In this document: in pieces, positions 6,257 through 12,636 of the stretch
Numbering within the stretch: position 1 is the first letter of the stretch
How the letters are laid out: the number at the start of each line of letters is the position of its first letter
Assembly (NCBI GenBank): GCA_964342265.1
Contig: CAYFFE010000106.1
Coordinates: forward strand, 1 to 12,636
DNA length: 12,636 bases
Direction: 5' to 3'
Origin: Halioxenophilus sp964342265
GTDB lineage: Bacteria > Pseudomonadota > Gammaproteobacteria > Pseudomonadales > Cellvibrionaceae
The notes under the pieces: generated by a model
The model's input: the letters and a program-made list of their open reading frames with translations, nothing else
The model's database searches: none
Told to the model about the DNA's origin: nothing
Translations under genes and position numbers: made by a program

Positions 6257-7381
6257 TCACAAGATCGCTGATAGCAGGTGGTTGTCCCAGTGTTGACCCG
6301 GTGTCTCGATCCGCAGCGGGCGGTTTTCCGCTAAGGTGTGCGCATCCAGCAAACGTAACTGACCGATTGAGCTGGAGATAACAAAATGTTGTTGATCGGC
6401 ACTGACCGCCAAACCGCACACATCGTGCAGACGATGAGATCCCGCAAACTCGCCCGAGTCCATATGCCAAAAAACAGCCAAGTCTCCCCGAGGACTGGTA
6501 AAGCCAGCGATTCGACTCAAAGGATTGATGGCCACACTGCCCACGTAATCGCGCAACTTTGTAATGATCTCATTCGGCTCGGCGAATAAACGCGGAGCAC
6601 TACCACGGCGATGCAACGCCGTTAACGGCACCCAATCGGGGTGACCGGCAGCCTCGCGCTGCATTTGCATGGCGAATGCCACGGTGCCATCGGGGCCCAC
6701 ATCCAAGTGGCGAATACTGGCTTTGGTTTCGGGCACACGCACTTGTTCCAGCAAACTGCCATCGGCAACGCTGATGTAGGCTAGGCTCGAATCCATAGAC
6801 GCTAAATTGAGCACCTGCCGACCGCTCTCCGGCCGTGTTAACAAGCCCCCATTGGCGACCGCCAGAGACTTACCATCCGGCATTAACGCCAACTGATGAG
6901 GGCCAATACCGTAGGTCGGGTATTCGTCCAACACTTGGTAACTCCCCGCATCGCGCACCACAATTTTGCCGTCATCCGTTGTGAGGTCGTTTTCGGTGGT
7001 AAACAACACCGAGCCATCGATACTGAAGCAACCGTGACCAAATAAGTGGCGATCTTGCGCACACTCAAACGACTGGGTGATTTCGCCCTGCTCGATGTTC
7101 ACCTCAATAACGCGATTGCCCGGTCGCCGGGCAAACAGCAACGCCGTATTGGCTTTTATCGGATGCACCGCCGCACTGTGACCGCGATAACCGCTGGCCA
7201 ACTGCTGGCTCTGCGACAATGCCGCGTTAACCCAGCCCATACCAAAATCTGCTTGATCACTGCGGGCGGCAGACAACCAAAATTCACGCGGGTTTTGTTG
7301 ACTCGCTAAGATCGAAGGAGCAAAACCCAAAGCCAACAGCCCCTGCAAAAATCGTCGGCGATTAATTACAGAATTCCCCAT
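6257..7381 (-). CDS. DUF1513 family protein, Tat-exported
   Basis: This encodes 374 residues. The N-terminus has a twin-arginine signal, NRRRFLQG (residues 7-14), then a hydrophobic stretch ending SILAS. The remainder reads as a beta-propeller-like protein with repeated strand motifs: GHSAAVHPIKANTALLFARRPGN, HLFGHGCFSIDGSVLFTTEND, GIGPHQLALMPDGKSLAVANGG, SIRHLDVGPDGTVAFAMQ and VCGLAVSADQQHFVISSS. This matches DUF1513, whose members usually sit in iron-uptake clusters with imelysin and di-haem peroxidase-like proteins; none of these lies next to it here. The start is 7381, where ATG is preceded by GAGGG at 7 nt. An in-frame ATG 75 bp upstream would bury the Tat signal. The likely location is periplasmic; the molecular function is unknown. 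Confidence 0.88.
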   Translation of the reverse strand: MGNSVINRRRFLQGLLALGFAPSILASQQNPREFWLSAARSDQADFGMGWVNAALSQSQQLASGYRGHSAAVHPIKANTALLFARRPGNRVIEVNIEQGEITQSFECAQDRHLFGHGCFSIDGSVLFTTENDLTTDDGKIVVRDAGSYQVLDEYPTYGIGPHQLALMPDGKSLAVANGGLLTRPESGRQVLNLASMDSSLAYISVADGSLLEQVRVPETKASIRHLDVGPDGTVAFAMQMQREAAGHPDWVPLTALHRRGSAPRLFAEPNEIITKLRDYVGSVAINPLSRIAGFTSPRGDLAVFWHMDSGEFAGSHRLHDVCGLAVSADQQHFVISSSIGQLRLLDAHTLAENRPLRIETPGQHWDNHLLSAIL

Positions 7382-7509
7382 GATACTGCCCTCACAAACA
7401 TCGTTGATAACTTGCTTATACCACTCACCCAAAATAGAACTGGTTTTAACGGGCATTAGACACTCATACTAAAGTGCTAAAAAAGACTTAATTTTGATAA
7501 TTTGTTAAC

Positions 7510-7556
7510 TTTACACACTGTGAACTCCATCATACCAGAGAGTATTGGCGTGTAAA
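7510..7556. promoter_or_regulatory. Inverted repeat in divergent promoter region
   Basis: The 245-bp gap between the divergent DUF1513 gene and the 7627 gene is A+T-rich and must carry promoters for both. It holds TTTACAC (7510-7516) and its exact reverse complement GTGTAAA (7550-7556), 33 bp apart. This could be a looping operator or chance. TTTACA would serve as a -35 hexamer, but no good -10 lies at the right distance. I see no Fur-box match. Confidence 0.2.
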
Positions 7557-7626
7557 TTTGTTGAGGCAGTCCTACAAACTTCTTACGCTTACAACACTTA
7601 AAAGTGGCAACTCACAGGGAGGTAAC

Positions 7627-8121
7627 ATGAATACATTATTAGAACCAATCTTTTCTTTACGCGCTTATCCCAACGGCGCTCCAACAATAGAAATGGCTGT
7701 ACAGCGTGCTTTTAATAGCGCCATACAGGCGGTTAGAACCTTTCGTGACCGTTACGGCGTTATGATTACACCGTACGACCCAGGCTTTTGGGTGGATAAA
7801 TCCGAAAAAAATATTAAATACGAACTTAGCGCCCCCCAAACAGATATTGCAGGCGGAAACTGTGTTTGCACAGTTGGCAGTCCGCTAGCGCGCAAAATTT
7901 TCGGTGGCGGGTATTTGCCTTCCAAACGCCGTATTGTTGCCAACGATCAAGTACAGGCTTTGGCCATTAGTACAGGAATGCGTGAGCCACTTTATCCATC
8001 CTATGAAGACTTTCTTCAACGACTATGCCGAGACCTTTCCATTAGTATTTATGTTTATGAATACATCTCTCGGCAGTATTGGCAGCTTGATGGACAACAT
8101 AAAACTGAATACACCATATAA
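7627..8121 (+). CDS. Hypothetical protein, first gene of accessory cluster
   Basis: This encodes 164 residues; I do not recognise the family. No signal peptide or membrane helix is apparent. The sequence is mixed alpha/beta, with aromatic-rich segments (YGVMITPYDPGFWVDK, SISIYVYEYISRQYWQL) and a glycine/cysteine stretch GGNCVCTVGSPLARK mid-protein. The start at ATG 7627 is chosen because of the very strong GGGAGG at 7617-7622, four bases upstream; the frame is open further upstream to a TTG at 7558, but without such a site. The next gene, a lipoprotein, begins 6 bp after its stop, so the two are probably cotranscribed and translationally coupled. By position it could be a toxin or immunity component, or simply a cytoplasmic partner of the lipoproteins; this is speculation. 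Confidence 0.75.
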   Translation: MNTLLEPIFSLRAYPNGAPTIEMAVQRAFNSAIQAVRTFRDRYGVMITPYDPGFWVDKSEKNIKYELSAPQTDIAGGNCVCTVGSPLARKIFGGGYLPSKRRIVANDQVQALAISTGMREPLYPSYEDFLQRLCRDLSISIYVYEYISRQYWQLDGQHKTEYTI

Positions 8122-8127
8122 TTCCAC

Positions 8128-8610
8128 ATGAAGCATTTACGTTTCTTATTTTTTTTGCTTGCACCTCTATTTGTATCGGGATGCGATCAAACCATAGAGG
8201 GGTATTTTGAAGCCCCCTCTATGTATGCAGTTGTTTCTAATCCAGAAAATTATTCTAACTTGACCATTGAAGTCATTGGTTATTTACAAATCAATGATGG
8301 TGTTTGGAGAATCTTTACTGACCCCCAAAACGGTAAACTAGCCGACCTATCCTCATCAATTATTCTCGGCAGCACTGAAACCTTTACTTTTGATTGCGAC
8401 GGTGTATGGGTAGCTGTAAAAGGGACTACAAAAAAATATGATGGCAATCAGTTAAAGTTTGACCCCAATAAAATGGATTACATTACTTCTCTCCCATTGA
8501 CGGTGGATCCTAAAGAATTTAAATCTAAATCAAAGGATTGCTATCTATCAGAAGCGATGAAAAACAGCTCCGGAAAAGTAATCCACATTACTGACGAATT
8601 TTTAGAATAA
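8128..8610 (+). CDS. Small lipoprotein, tandem paralogue 1
   Basis: This encodes 160 residues. A lipoprotein signal peptide (MKHLRFLFFLLAPLFVSGC) places the acylated Cys at residue 19. The mature domain has PSMYAVVSNPENYSNLTIEVIGYL, WRIF, TFDCDGVWVAVKG and a late DCYLSE, a strand-rich pattern that may be a small OB-like barrel. It is clearly homologous to the next gene: about 45 of 90 aligned residues from the PS-x-Y motif to DYI are identical by eye. Asp at +2 of the lipobox would favour the inner membrane if the E. coli sorting rule applies. No strong Shine-Dalgarno sequence precedes ATG 8128; coupling to the gene ending 6 bp upstream is likely. Function is unknown, with a periplasmic immunity role a reasonable guess. 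Confidence 0.83.
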   Translation: MKHLRFLFFLLAPLFVSGCDQTIEGYFEAPSMYAVVSNPENYSNLTIEVIGYLQINDGVWRIFTDPQNGKLADLSSSIILGSTETFTFDCDGVWVAVKGTTKKYDGNQLKFDPNKMDYITSLPLTVDPKEFKSKSKDCYLSEAMKNSSGKVIHITDEFLE

Positions 8611-8625
8611 AAAAGATTGGACCAT

Positions 8626-9102
8626 ATGATTAAGTACATTTACTTGGGAATTGCTACATTTTTATCTGCAACCCTTATGGGTTGCTCGAATAAAACAGAC
8701 AACTACAACCCTACCCCTTCTATTTACTCTGTTCTTGCCAACCCGGAAACCTATAGCACCAAACAAATTACCGTTCTCGGCTACATACAAAACCATGGAG
8801 GAAGCTGGAGAATTTTTCCCAACCCGGAAAGAAGCATCCTCTCCGACTATGCATCGCAAATTAAAGTCGGCAGCCTGCAACGTTTTCCATTCGATTGCGA
8901 TGGACAATGGGTAATTGTTAAAGGCGTTTTAGATCGCTATATCGGTGCCTACTCCCAATTTGATGATACAAAAGTGGACTACATTGTATTGGCGGAAACT
9001 GTTGGCGAAAATAAAACGCCCCAATATTGCTATCTTGCAAACCCAGGCACATCCAAAAACCAAGAAATTCATCATCCCGAACAGTATGAAAGCTCTGATT
9101 AA
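8626..9102 (+). CDS. Small lipoprotein, tandem paralogue 2
   Basis: This encodes 158 residues, with lipobox TLMG-C and Ser at +2. The mature part, PSIYSVLANPETYSTKQITV, WRIFPNPE, FPFDCDGQWVIVKG and a late YCYLANPG, matches the preceding lipoprotein about 50% over 90 residues, with cysteine positions (CDG and CYL) conserved in both, suggesting a disulfide. The start is taken as ATG 8626, which directly precedes the signal peptide; an in-frame TTG at 8617 is possible but less likely. The gap to the upstream gene is 15 bp. The divergence shows that the duplication is old, and both copies remain intact, so both are probably under selection. Confidence 0.82.
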   Translation: MIKYIYLGIATFLSATLMGCSNKTDNYNPTPSIYSVLANPETYSTKQITVLGYIQNHGGSWRIFPNPERSILSDYASQIKVGSLQRFPFDCDGQWVIVKGVLDRYIGAYSQFDDTKVDYIVLAETVGENKTPQYCYLANPGTSKNQEIHHPEQYESSD

Positions 9103-9293
9103 TACACGGCCACCTACAATTCGGTGGCTCACTAAATTTTCACCAAAAGAAAAAGAGGCAGGCCCTAAATACTGATGGTAGAACTGCTGATGAAGTAATA
9201 GATTATGCAGTAGGAACTGCGCGTACCATTACAGTTACGTGGGTAAGGAAAACACTACGTGAGTACCTCTCGCAATACTCTTGGGCTAGATAA
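9099..9293 (+). pseudogene. Open coding-like remnant without start codon
   Basis: A frame stays open for 64 codons from just after a TGA at 9096 to a TAA at 9291. It contains the protein-like string ALNTDGRTADEVIDYAVGT (starting near 9162) followed by ARTITVTWVRKTLREYLSQ. No ATG, GTG or TTG occurs in this frame before or within that segment, so it cannot be expressed on its own as it stands. It overlaps the first 35 bp of the next gene in another frame. It looks like the 3' end of a lost larger gene, whose downstream neighbour was the membrane protein at 9259. Chance openness of this length cannot be excluded. Confidence 0.3.
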
Positions 9294-9708
9294 AATAGAA
9301 ACACGAGCCCCCCCTTCCCTGGTCAATAGAGTAATCACGCCTTTTCTATTTTTAGTCGGAGGGACGTCCGCCATTTTATGGTTCATCCATAGAGTTGTTA
9401 TTCTCTACAAGAGCCTATCCATGCCCATAGTCTTGTTTGATAAAGGTTCGTATTATACGCTGGGGATAGGTATTGGCTTGTTATCACTTACTTTCGTAAC
9501 GATTAAAGAGTTTTGGGGTGGAAAACCGATTACAAATAAACAAAATCGCATGCTCACCACGCTAGCAATAGCTGGCGTTGTTTTACTATTCTTAATGCCT
9601 CATATGACTCATTTTATTACTGACAAGCATTTAGAAAAACATGGTTACATAGTTTGCGAGGAAGCATCTCAACAGTGGCTGTTTGTGCGGGATATTGTGT
9701 ATATTTAA
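9259..9708 (+). CDS. Small three-helix membrane protein, DUF1240-like
   Basis: This encodes 149 residues with three hydrophobic segments (about residues 24-50, 65-85 and 100-118). After the last helix comes a conserved-looking tail HLEKHGYIVCEEASQQW, of the L-x-K-x-GY-x-x-C type that I associate with DUF1240 inner-membrane proteins; this assignment is from memory and moderate. The start is GTG 9259 with AAGGA 9 nt upstream; no ATG lies near the N-terminus. It follows the second lipoprotein by 156 bp, a gap filled by a headless coding remnant. Small membrane proteins of this kind are often found near polymorphic-toxin or secretion effector genes, where they could act as immunity proteins; that role here is inference. 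Confidence 0.75.
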   Translation: MSTSRNTLGLDKIETRAPPSLVNRVITPFLFLVGGTSAILWFIHRVVILYKSLSMPIVLFDKGSYYTLGIGIGLLSLTFVTIKEFWGGKPITNKQNRMLTTLAIAGVVLLFLMPHMTHFITDKHLEKHGYIVCEEASQQWLFVRDIVYI

Positions 9709-9894
9709 CCAACTATTTAATGTAACCCTGATACTCTCCACCACCAGCCGGTAACGACGGCGATTGAGTATATACCACCCTTTTTCTAATATTTACCCCC
9801 CAATAATACAAGCTCATTTAGAGATGGCCTAAATACTGCCTACCAAAGAAAGGATAAAAGCATCAAATACGGCCCAACCTACTTGTCAGATTTG

Positions 9895-10365
9895 ATGACT
9901 ACTTTGCAGGAGTTAACACTAAAAAATAATATGAAATTCCGCTTTAGAAACTTTACACGTCTAGGTGCCAATTTCCCTTCGGAATCCATAATCGCCGAGG
10001 AGTTGGTGCGCAAACCTAAGGTTTTGGTTGCTTGGGAATTTATTCAATTTTTATTGGCGCTAGCTTTAAGCATTATTATTACATTCACGCTTAAACATAC
10101 CTGGGTTCTCATACCTTTACCGATGGGGTATTTTTTTGCGGCAATTTTGCTGGCCTTGGATAATTACCGCTATCGGCTAATTTCATCAATAACCGTCACG
10201 GCAAACTTGCTAGGTATAACTTATCTAATACTTGAAATGCCCGTGGGTTACACGGGATTTTTTGTGGGCTTAGCATTAATATTTTTCTTGATTGCCATGT
10301 ACGCACCCAAAAAGTCTCGCGCTTATTTTTTGTGGTGCCGTTCAGTTGCTAAAGATAACAATTAG
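9895..10365 (+). CDS. Small four-helix membrane protein of unknown function
   Basis: This encodes 156 residues from ATG 9895. A basic N-terminus (MKFRFRNFTRLG within the first 25 residues) precedes four hydrophobic segments, in order VLVAWEFIQFLLALALSII, WVLIPLPMGYFFAAILLAL, ISSITVTANLLGITYLIL and FFVGLALIFFLIAMYA, and a short basic tail. The start is uncertain: TTG 9883, ATG 9895 and ATG 9931 are all in frame and none has a well-spaced Shine-Dalgarno sequence. The frame is open upstream to 9790 with protein-like text (SSFRDGLNTAYQRKDKSIKYG), so the gene may be a 5'-truncated or rearranged version of a longer one. I recognise no family. Confidence 0.7.
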   Translation: MTTLQELTLKNNMKFRFRNFTRLGANFPSESIIAEELVRKPKVLVAWEFIQFLLALALSIIITFTLKHTWVLIPLPMGYFFAAILLALDNYRYRLISSITVTANLLGITYLILEMPVGYTGFFVGLALIFFLIAMYAPKKSRAYFLWCRSVAKDNN

Positions 10366-10435
10366 CAACAGCTGTTCGAAATTATTTAAAAACGATTTCA
10401 AAACAGCGTCATTCTAAAAAATACCAATTTGGCAA

Positions 10436-10816
10436 TTACTCAAAATCCAGCGTATCCGGTTTAACAACAGGCTTATCAGCCTGCAGCCAAGCATCAAAAC
10501 CACCACTAATACTCGTAACGTTTAAATAGCCCATGTCTTGCAAGGCCTTGGCCGCCAAAGCCGCGCGACCACTGGTTTTGCAATAAACGACAAATTTTAA
10601 ATCTCGATTGGCAAGCTCCGGCGTGCCCGTTACCTTAAACTCCAACACACCTCGGGGAATATTAATGGCGGCGGGTAAATGCCCTTGCTGGTACTCGCCC
10701 GGTTCTCGAACATCAATTAATACATCGGCTTGTTGGATGGCGCTTTCAGATTCTTCAAGCGTTACTTCGTGGATCATGGTTTTTGCTTCTTGAACCAGAT
10801 CATGAGCATCTTTCAT
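10436..10816 (-). CDS. Single-domain rhodanese-like sulfurtransferase
   Basis: This encodes 126 residues. A short N-terminal helix is followed by one rhodanese domain: VLIDVREPGEYQQGHLPAAINIPRG (residues 32-56), the active loop CKTSGR (79-84) with the catalytic Cys79 intact, and SGGFDAW near the end (104-110). The six-residue C-x4-R loop fits a thiosulfate or persulfide sulfurtransferase. There is no signal peptide, so it is cytoplasmic. Its extended Glu/Gln-rich N-terminus may carry partner contacts. ATG 10816 is chosen with GAGG 8 nt upstream, rather than an in-frame GTG three codons earlier that would overlap that site. It is convergent with the 9895 membrane protein gene and marks the return to ordinary chromosomal genes. 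The physiological sulfur donor and acceptor are unknown. Confidence 0.92.
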   Translation of the reverse strand: MKDAHDLVQEAKTMIHEVTLEESESAIQQADVLIDVREPGEYQQGHLPAAINIPRGVLEFKVTGTPELANRDLKFVVYCKTSGRAALAAKALQDMGYLNVTSISGGFDAWLQADKPVVKPDTLDFE

Positions 10817-10905
10817 ATCACACACCTCAGGCTCTTCTGTTGTCGTGTTAAGGTTGATACATTACTGTGCGTTGATTAGCTGTATAAGTTTGGACAGATT
10901 AAAAA

Positions 10906-10938
10906 AGCCGCCCACACCATTAAACAGTGTAGGCGGCT
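10906..10938 (-). terminator. Intrinsic terminator downstream of small exported protein gene
   Basis: On the minus strand AGCCGCC-T-ACAC pairs with GTGT-G-GGCGGCT (one internal mismatch), with a 9-nt loop, and the stem is followed directly by six T. It lies 81 bp beyond the stop of the 11020-11487 gene and insulates the rhodanese gene, which therefore needs its own promoter in the 10826-10905 stretch. Confidence 0.85.
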
Positions 10939-10966
10939 ATTTGGCAATTATGATTGGTAATCAAGC

Positions 10967-10994
10967 CAGCACTTTAGTTTAAGCTAAAGTGTTG
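10967..10994. other. Stem-loop in the 3' region of the 11020 gene
   Basis: CAGCACTTTAG (10967-10977) pairs with CTAAAGTGTTG (10984-10994), 11 bp with one G-T wobble or mismatch, around a 6-nt loop TTTAAG. There is no T-tract after it on either strand. It sits between the gene end and the true terminator at 10906-10938, and might stabilise the mRNA 3' end. Confidence 0.5.
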
Positions 10995-11019
10995 TGATTA
11001 GGTTGCAGTTCGTCACGGA

Positions 11020-11487
11020 CTACTTTAAACGAACACAATGATTGGTTTGATCGTAACCACTGAGATATACAGAGAACTTATCGTTTCCGTCTGGCGTTAC
11101 GGTGCCGATTTCATCTCTCAATAATTGGTCTTTCAAGTTTTTCTCGATTTCTTCAGTAACTAAAGATTCACCCTCAATCACGTCCATTTCCACATCGGAA
11201 GGCGAAAGAATCAATTCGTCATCAATAAATACGACAGTACCTTCTTCAACCGTATTTAAAACTACTGCCGGTGCTTGATACAAGCCTGTAGAAATAGAAA
11301 GCTCAGTGTGGCGGATAAACTGAGATAAATCTTCGTTAATCGATAAAATAAATGAAGCCTTAGGTGCGTTTTCTGCGGCCTCACCGTGTACCTCTGGCTT
11401 GCAATCCCAGTCGCCGGCAAGTGAGACGGCTTGGGCATTAATGGATAAAAAAGAAGCCAATAAAATAGTTAGTTTGGATTTAAACAT
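11020..11487 (-). CDS. Small exported protein of unknown function
   Basis: This encodes 155 residues. Residues 1-20 are a Sec signal peptide (MFKSKLTILLASFLSINAQA, cleavage after AQA). The mature protein begins VSLAGDWDCKPEV, a GDW-type opening seen in small lipocalin-like periplasmic domains, and ends GYDQTNHCVRLK; the two Cys (in DWDC and NHC) probably form a disulfide joining the ends. The middle is strongly acidic (EEGTVVFIDDELILSPSDVE). I do not recognise a named family. The start is ATG 11487, with AAGGA 10 nt upstream and the signal peptide directly after; an in-frame ATG 24 bp earlier is rejected. It lies 44 bp after parE on the same strand, and may be cotranscribed with it. Confidence 0.8.
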   Translation of the reverse strand: MFKSKLTILLASFLSINAQAVSLAGDWDCKPEVHGEAAENAPKASFILSINEDLSQFIRHTELSISTGLYQAPAVVLNTVEEGTVVFIDDELILSPSDVEMDVIEGESLVTEEIEKNLKDQLLRDEIGTVTPDGNDKFSVYLSGYDQTNHCVRLK

Positions 11488-11531
11488 TTCAATATCATCC
11501 TTGTATTGCACATGAGTTTTGTTAAAAAATC

Positions 11532-12635
11532 TTACACTTCCGCCAAATCACCTTTCGACTCCAGCCAAACCTTGCGGTCGGCGGCGCGTTTTTTGGCGAG
11601 CAACATGTCCATTACGCTGTAGGTTTCCTGCTCGTCTTCGATGGTTAAACGCACCAATTTGCGAGTGTCTGGAGCCATGGTGGTTTCGCGCAATTGCATG
11701 GGGTTCATTTCACCCAAGCCTTTAAAGCGCTGCACATTGGGTTTGCCTTTTTTCTTCTCTGCGCTGATGCGTTGCAGTATGCCGTTTTTCTCTGATTCAT
11801 CCAGGGCGTAATACACATCTTGCCCCAAGTCGATTCGATACAGAGGCGGCATGGCTATAAAAATATGGCCGGCTTCCACCAACGGCTTGTAATGGCGCAC
11901 AAACAAGGCACAAAGCAACGTGGCAATGTGTAAGCCGTCGGAATCGGCATCGGCCAATACGCAAACTTTGTGGTACCTCAGTTTGTCCAGATTATCGCTG
12001 CCAGGTTCCACCCCCAACGCCACAGAAATATCGTGCACTTCTTGGCTGGCTAAAATATCGCCGCTGTGCACCTCCCAGGTGTTCAGGATTTTTCCGCGCA
12101 ACGGCATAATTGCCTGAAATTCTCGGTCGCGGGCTTGTTTGGCCGAGCCGCCTGCGGAGTCACCTTCTACCAAAAATAATTCGGAGCGAGACGGGTCGTC
12201 GGTGGAACAGTCGGCCAGTTTACCCGGCAACGCCGGGCCTTGAGTGATTTTTTTGCGAGCGATTTTTTTGCTAGAACGCACTCGGCTTTGTGCGTTGTTG
12301 ATGCAGTGCTCGGCGATTTTTTCGCCTTCTTCAGTGTGCTGATTGAGCCACAAACTGAATGCATCTTTGGCAACACCGGAGACAAACGCGGCCGCCTCTC
12401 GCGACGATAAGCGCTCTTTGGTTTGACCAGAAAATTGCGGATCGGCTAACTTTGAGGACAACACAAACGAGCAGTTGGCCCAAATATCTTCGGGAGCCAG
12501 TTTTACACCGCGCGGTAATAAATTGCGGAATTCACAAAACTCGCGCAGCGCTTCGAGCAGGCCAGTGCGCAGGCCATTCACGTGGGTTCCGCCCTGGGCG
12601 GTGGGAATAAGGTTAACGGAACTTTCTTGGGTTAA
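11532..12635 (-). CDS. parE: DNA topoisomerase IV subunit B, C-terminal part (window-truncated)
   Basis: The frame runs off the right edge of the window; 367 residues are visible of the usual roughly 630. The upstream text NLIPTAQGGTHVNGLR is the end of the transducer domain. Then come the family segments PRGVKLAPEDIW and PQFSGQTKERLSS, and the TOPRIM domain with LFLVEGDSAGGSAKQA (catalytic Glu, near 12170) and LADADSDGLHIATLL (metal-binding acidic residues, near 11950). The C-terminal signature is KGKPNVQRFKGLGEMNPMQLRETT, and it ends in MDMLLAKKRAADRKVWLESKGD. TAQGG and FKGLGEMNP are as in gammaproteobacterial ParE rather than GyrB, and the 170-residue gammaproteobacterial GyrB insertion is absent. 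ParE pairs with ParC to decatenate replicated chromosomes. The N-terminal ATPase domain lies outside the window; parC is not immediately downstream. Confidence 0.97.
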   Translation of the reverse strand, partial: LTQESSVNLIPTAQGGTHVNGLRTGLLEALREFCEFRNLLPRGVKLAPEDIWANCSFVLSSKLADPQFSGQTKERLSSREAAAFVSGVAKDAFSLWLNQHTEEGEKIAEHCINNAQSRVRSSKKIARKKITQGPALPGKLADCSTDDPSRSELFLVEGDSAGGSAKQARDREFQAIMPLRGKILNTWEVHSGDILASQEVHDISVALGVEPGSDNLDKLRYHKVCVLADADSDGLHIATLLCALFVRHYKPLVEAGHIFIAMPPLYRIDLGQDVYYALDESEKNGILQRISAEKKKGKPNVQRFKGLGEMNPMQLRETTMAPDTRKLVRLTIEDEQETYSVMDMLLAKKRAADRKVWLESKGDLAEV

Positions 12636-12636
12636 C

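Noticed and set aside
7382..7626. Possible Fur box in the promoter region of the DUF1513 gene
   Set aside because: The A+T-rich TTGATAATTTGTTAAC segment does not give the 19-bp dyad of a Fur site on inspection.
9107..9130. GGCCACC/GGTGGCT hairpin after the second lipoprotein gene as a terminator
   Set aside because: The stem is short and followed by CACTAAATTTTC, with no uninterrupted T-tract at the stem base; insufficient to call.

Overview
The window looks like chromosomal DNA from a gammaproteobacterium. The best taxonomic anchor is the C-terminal part of ParE at the right edge, which follows the gammaproteobacterial ParE sequence closely. The general gene set (LysR regulator, YceI, Tat-exported DUF1513 protein, CsgG-like lipoprotein, single-domain rhodanese) suggests a free-living, possibly marine lineage such as the Cellvibrionales/Alteromonadales. 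That placement is inference; there is no rRNA or other marker here.

Layout. (1) 1-930: an uncharacterised 264-residue protein gene, flanked on both sides by related short palindromes of the form TTAA-N4-GGGA-N4-TTAA. (2) 910-2884: a LysR-type regulator divergent from a beta-hydroxyacid dehydrogenase (3-hydroxyisobutyrate dehydrogenase/GLYR-like), with a repeat-containing control region between them. (3) 2913-3665: a periplasmic YceI-family protein whose ribosome-binding site and start region have been copied into four 21-bp tandem units. (4) 3672-5678: a perfect bidirectional terminator hairpin, then on the minus strand a large lipoprotein with a C-terminal CsgG-like domain. (5) 5699-6256: 558 bp with no convincing gene, only short degenerate coding-like stretches and short repeats. 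(6) 6257-7381: a Tat-exported DUF1513 protein, minus strand.

(7) 7627-10365: a more A+T-rich accessory stretch on the plus strand, with a 164-residue unknown protein, two tandem paralogous lipoproteins, an open reading frame remnant without a start, a three-helix membrane protein resembling DUF1240 and a four-helix membrane protein. Tightly packed small envelope proteins, a local duplication and a headless coding remnant resemble immunity-gene arrays left beside polymorphic toxin or type VI effector loci. This is the best candidate in the window for an undescribed system, but no toxin domain can be recognised. (8) 10436-12636: a rhodanese, a small exported protein of unknown function with a terminator, and the partial parE, all on the minus strand.

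Many start codons are reassigned here from the longest possible reading frame to an internal start that has a better ribosome-binding site or directly precedes a signal peptide; each case is explained in its entry.
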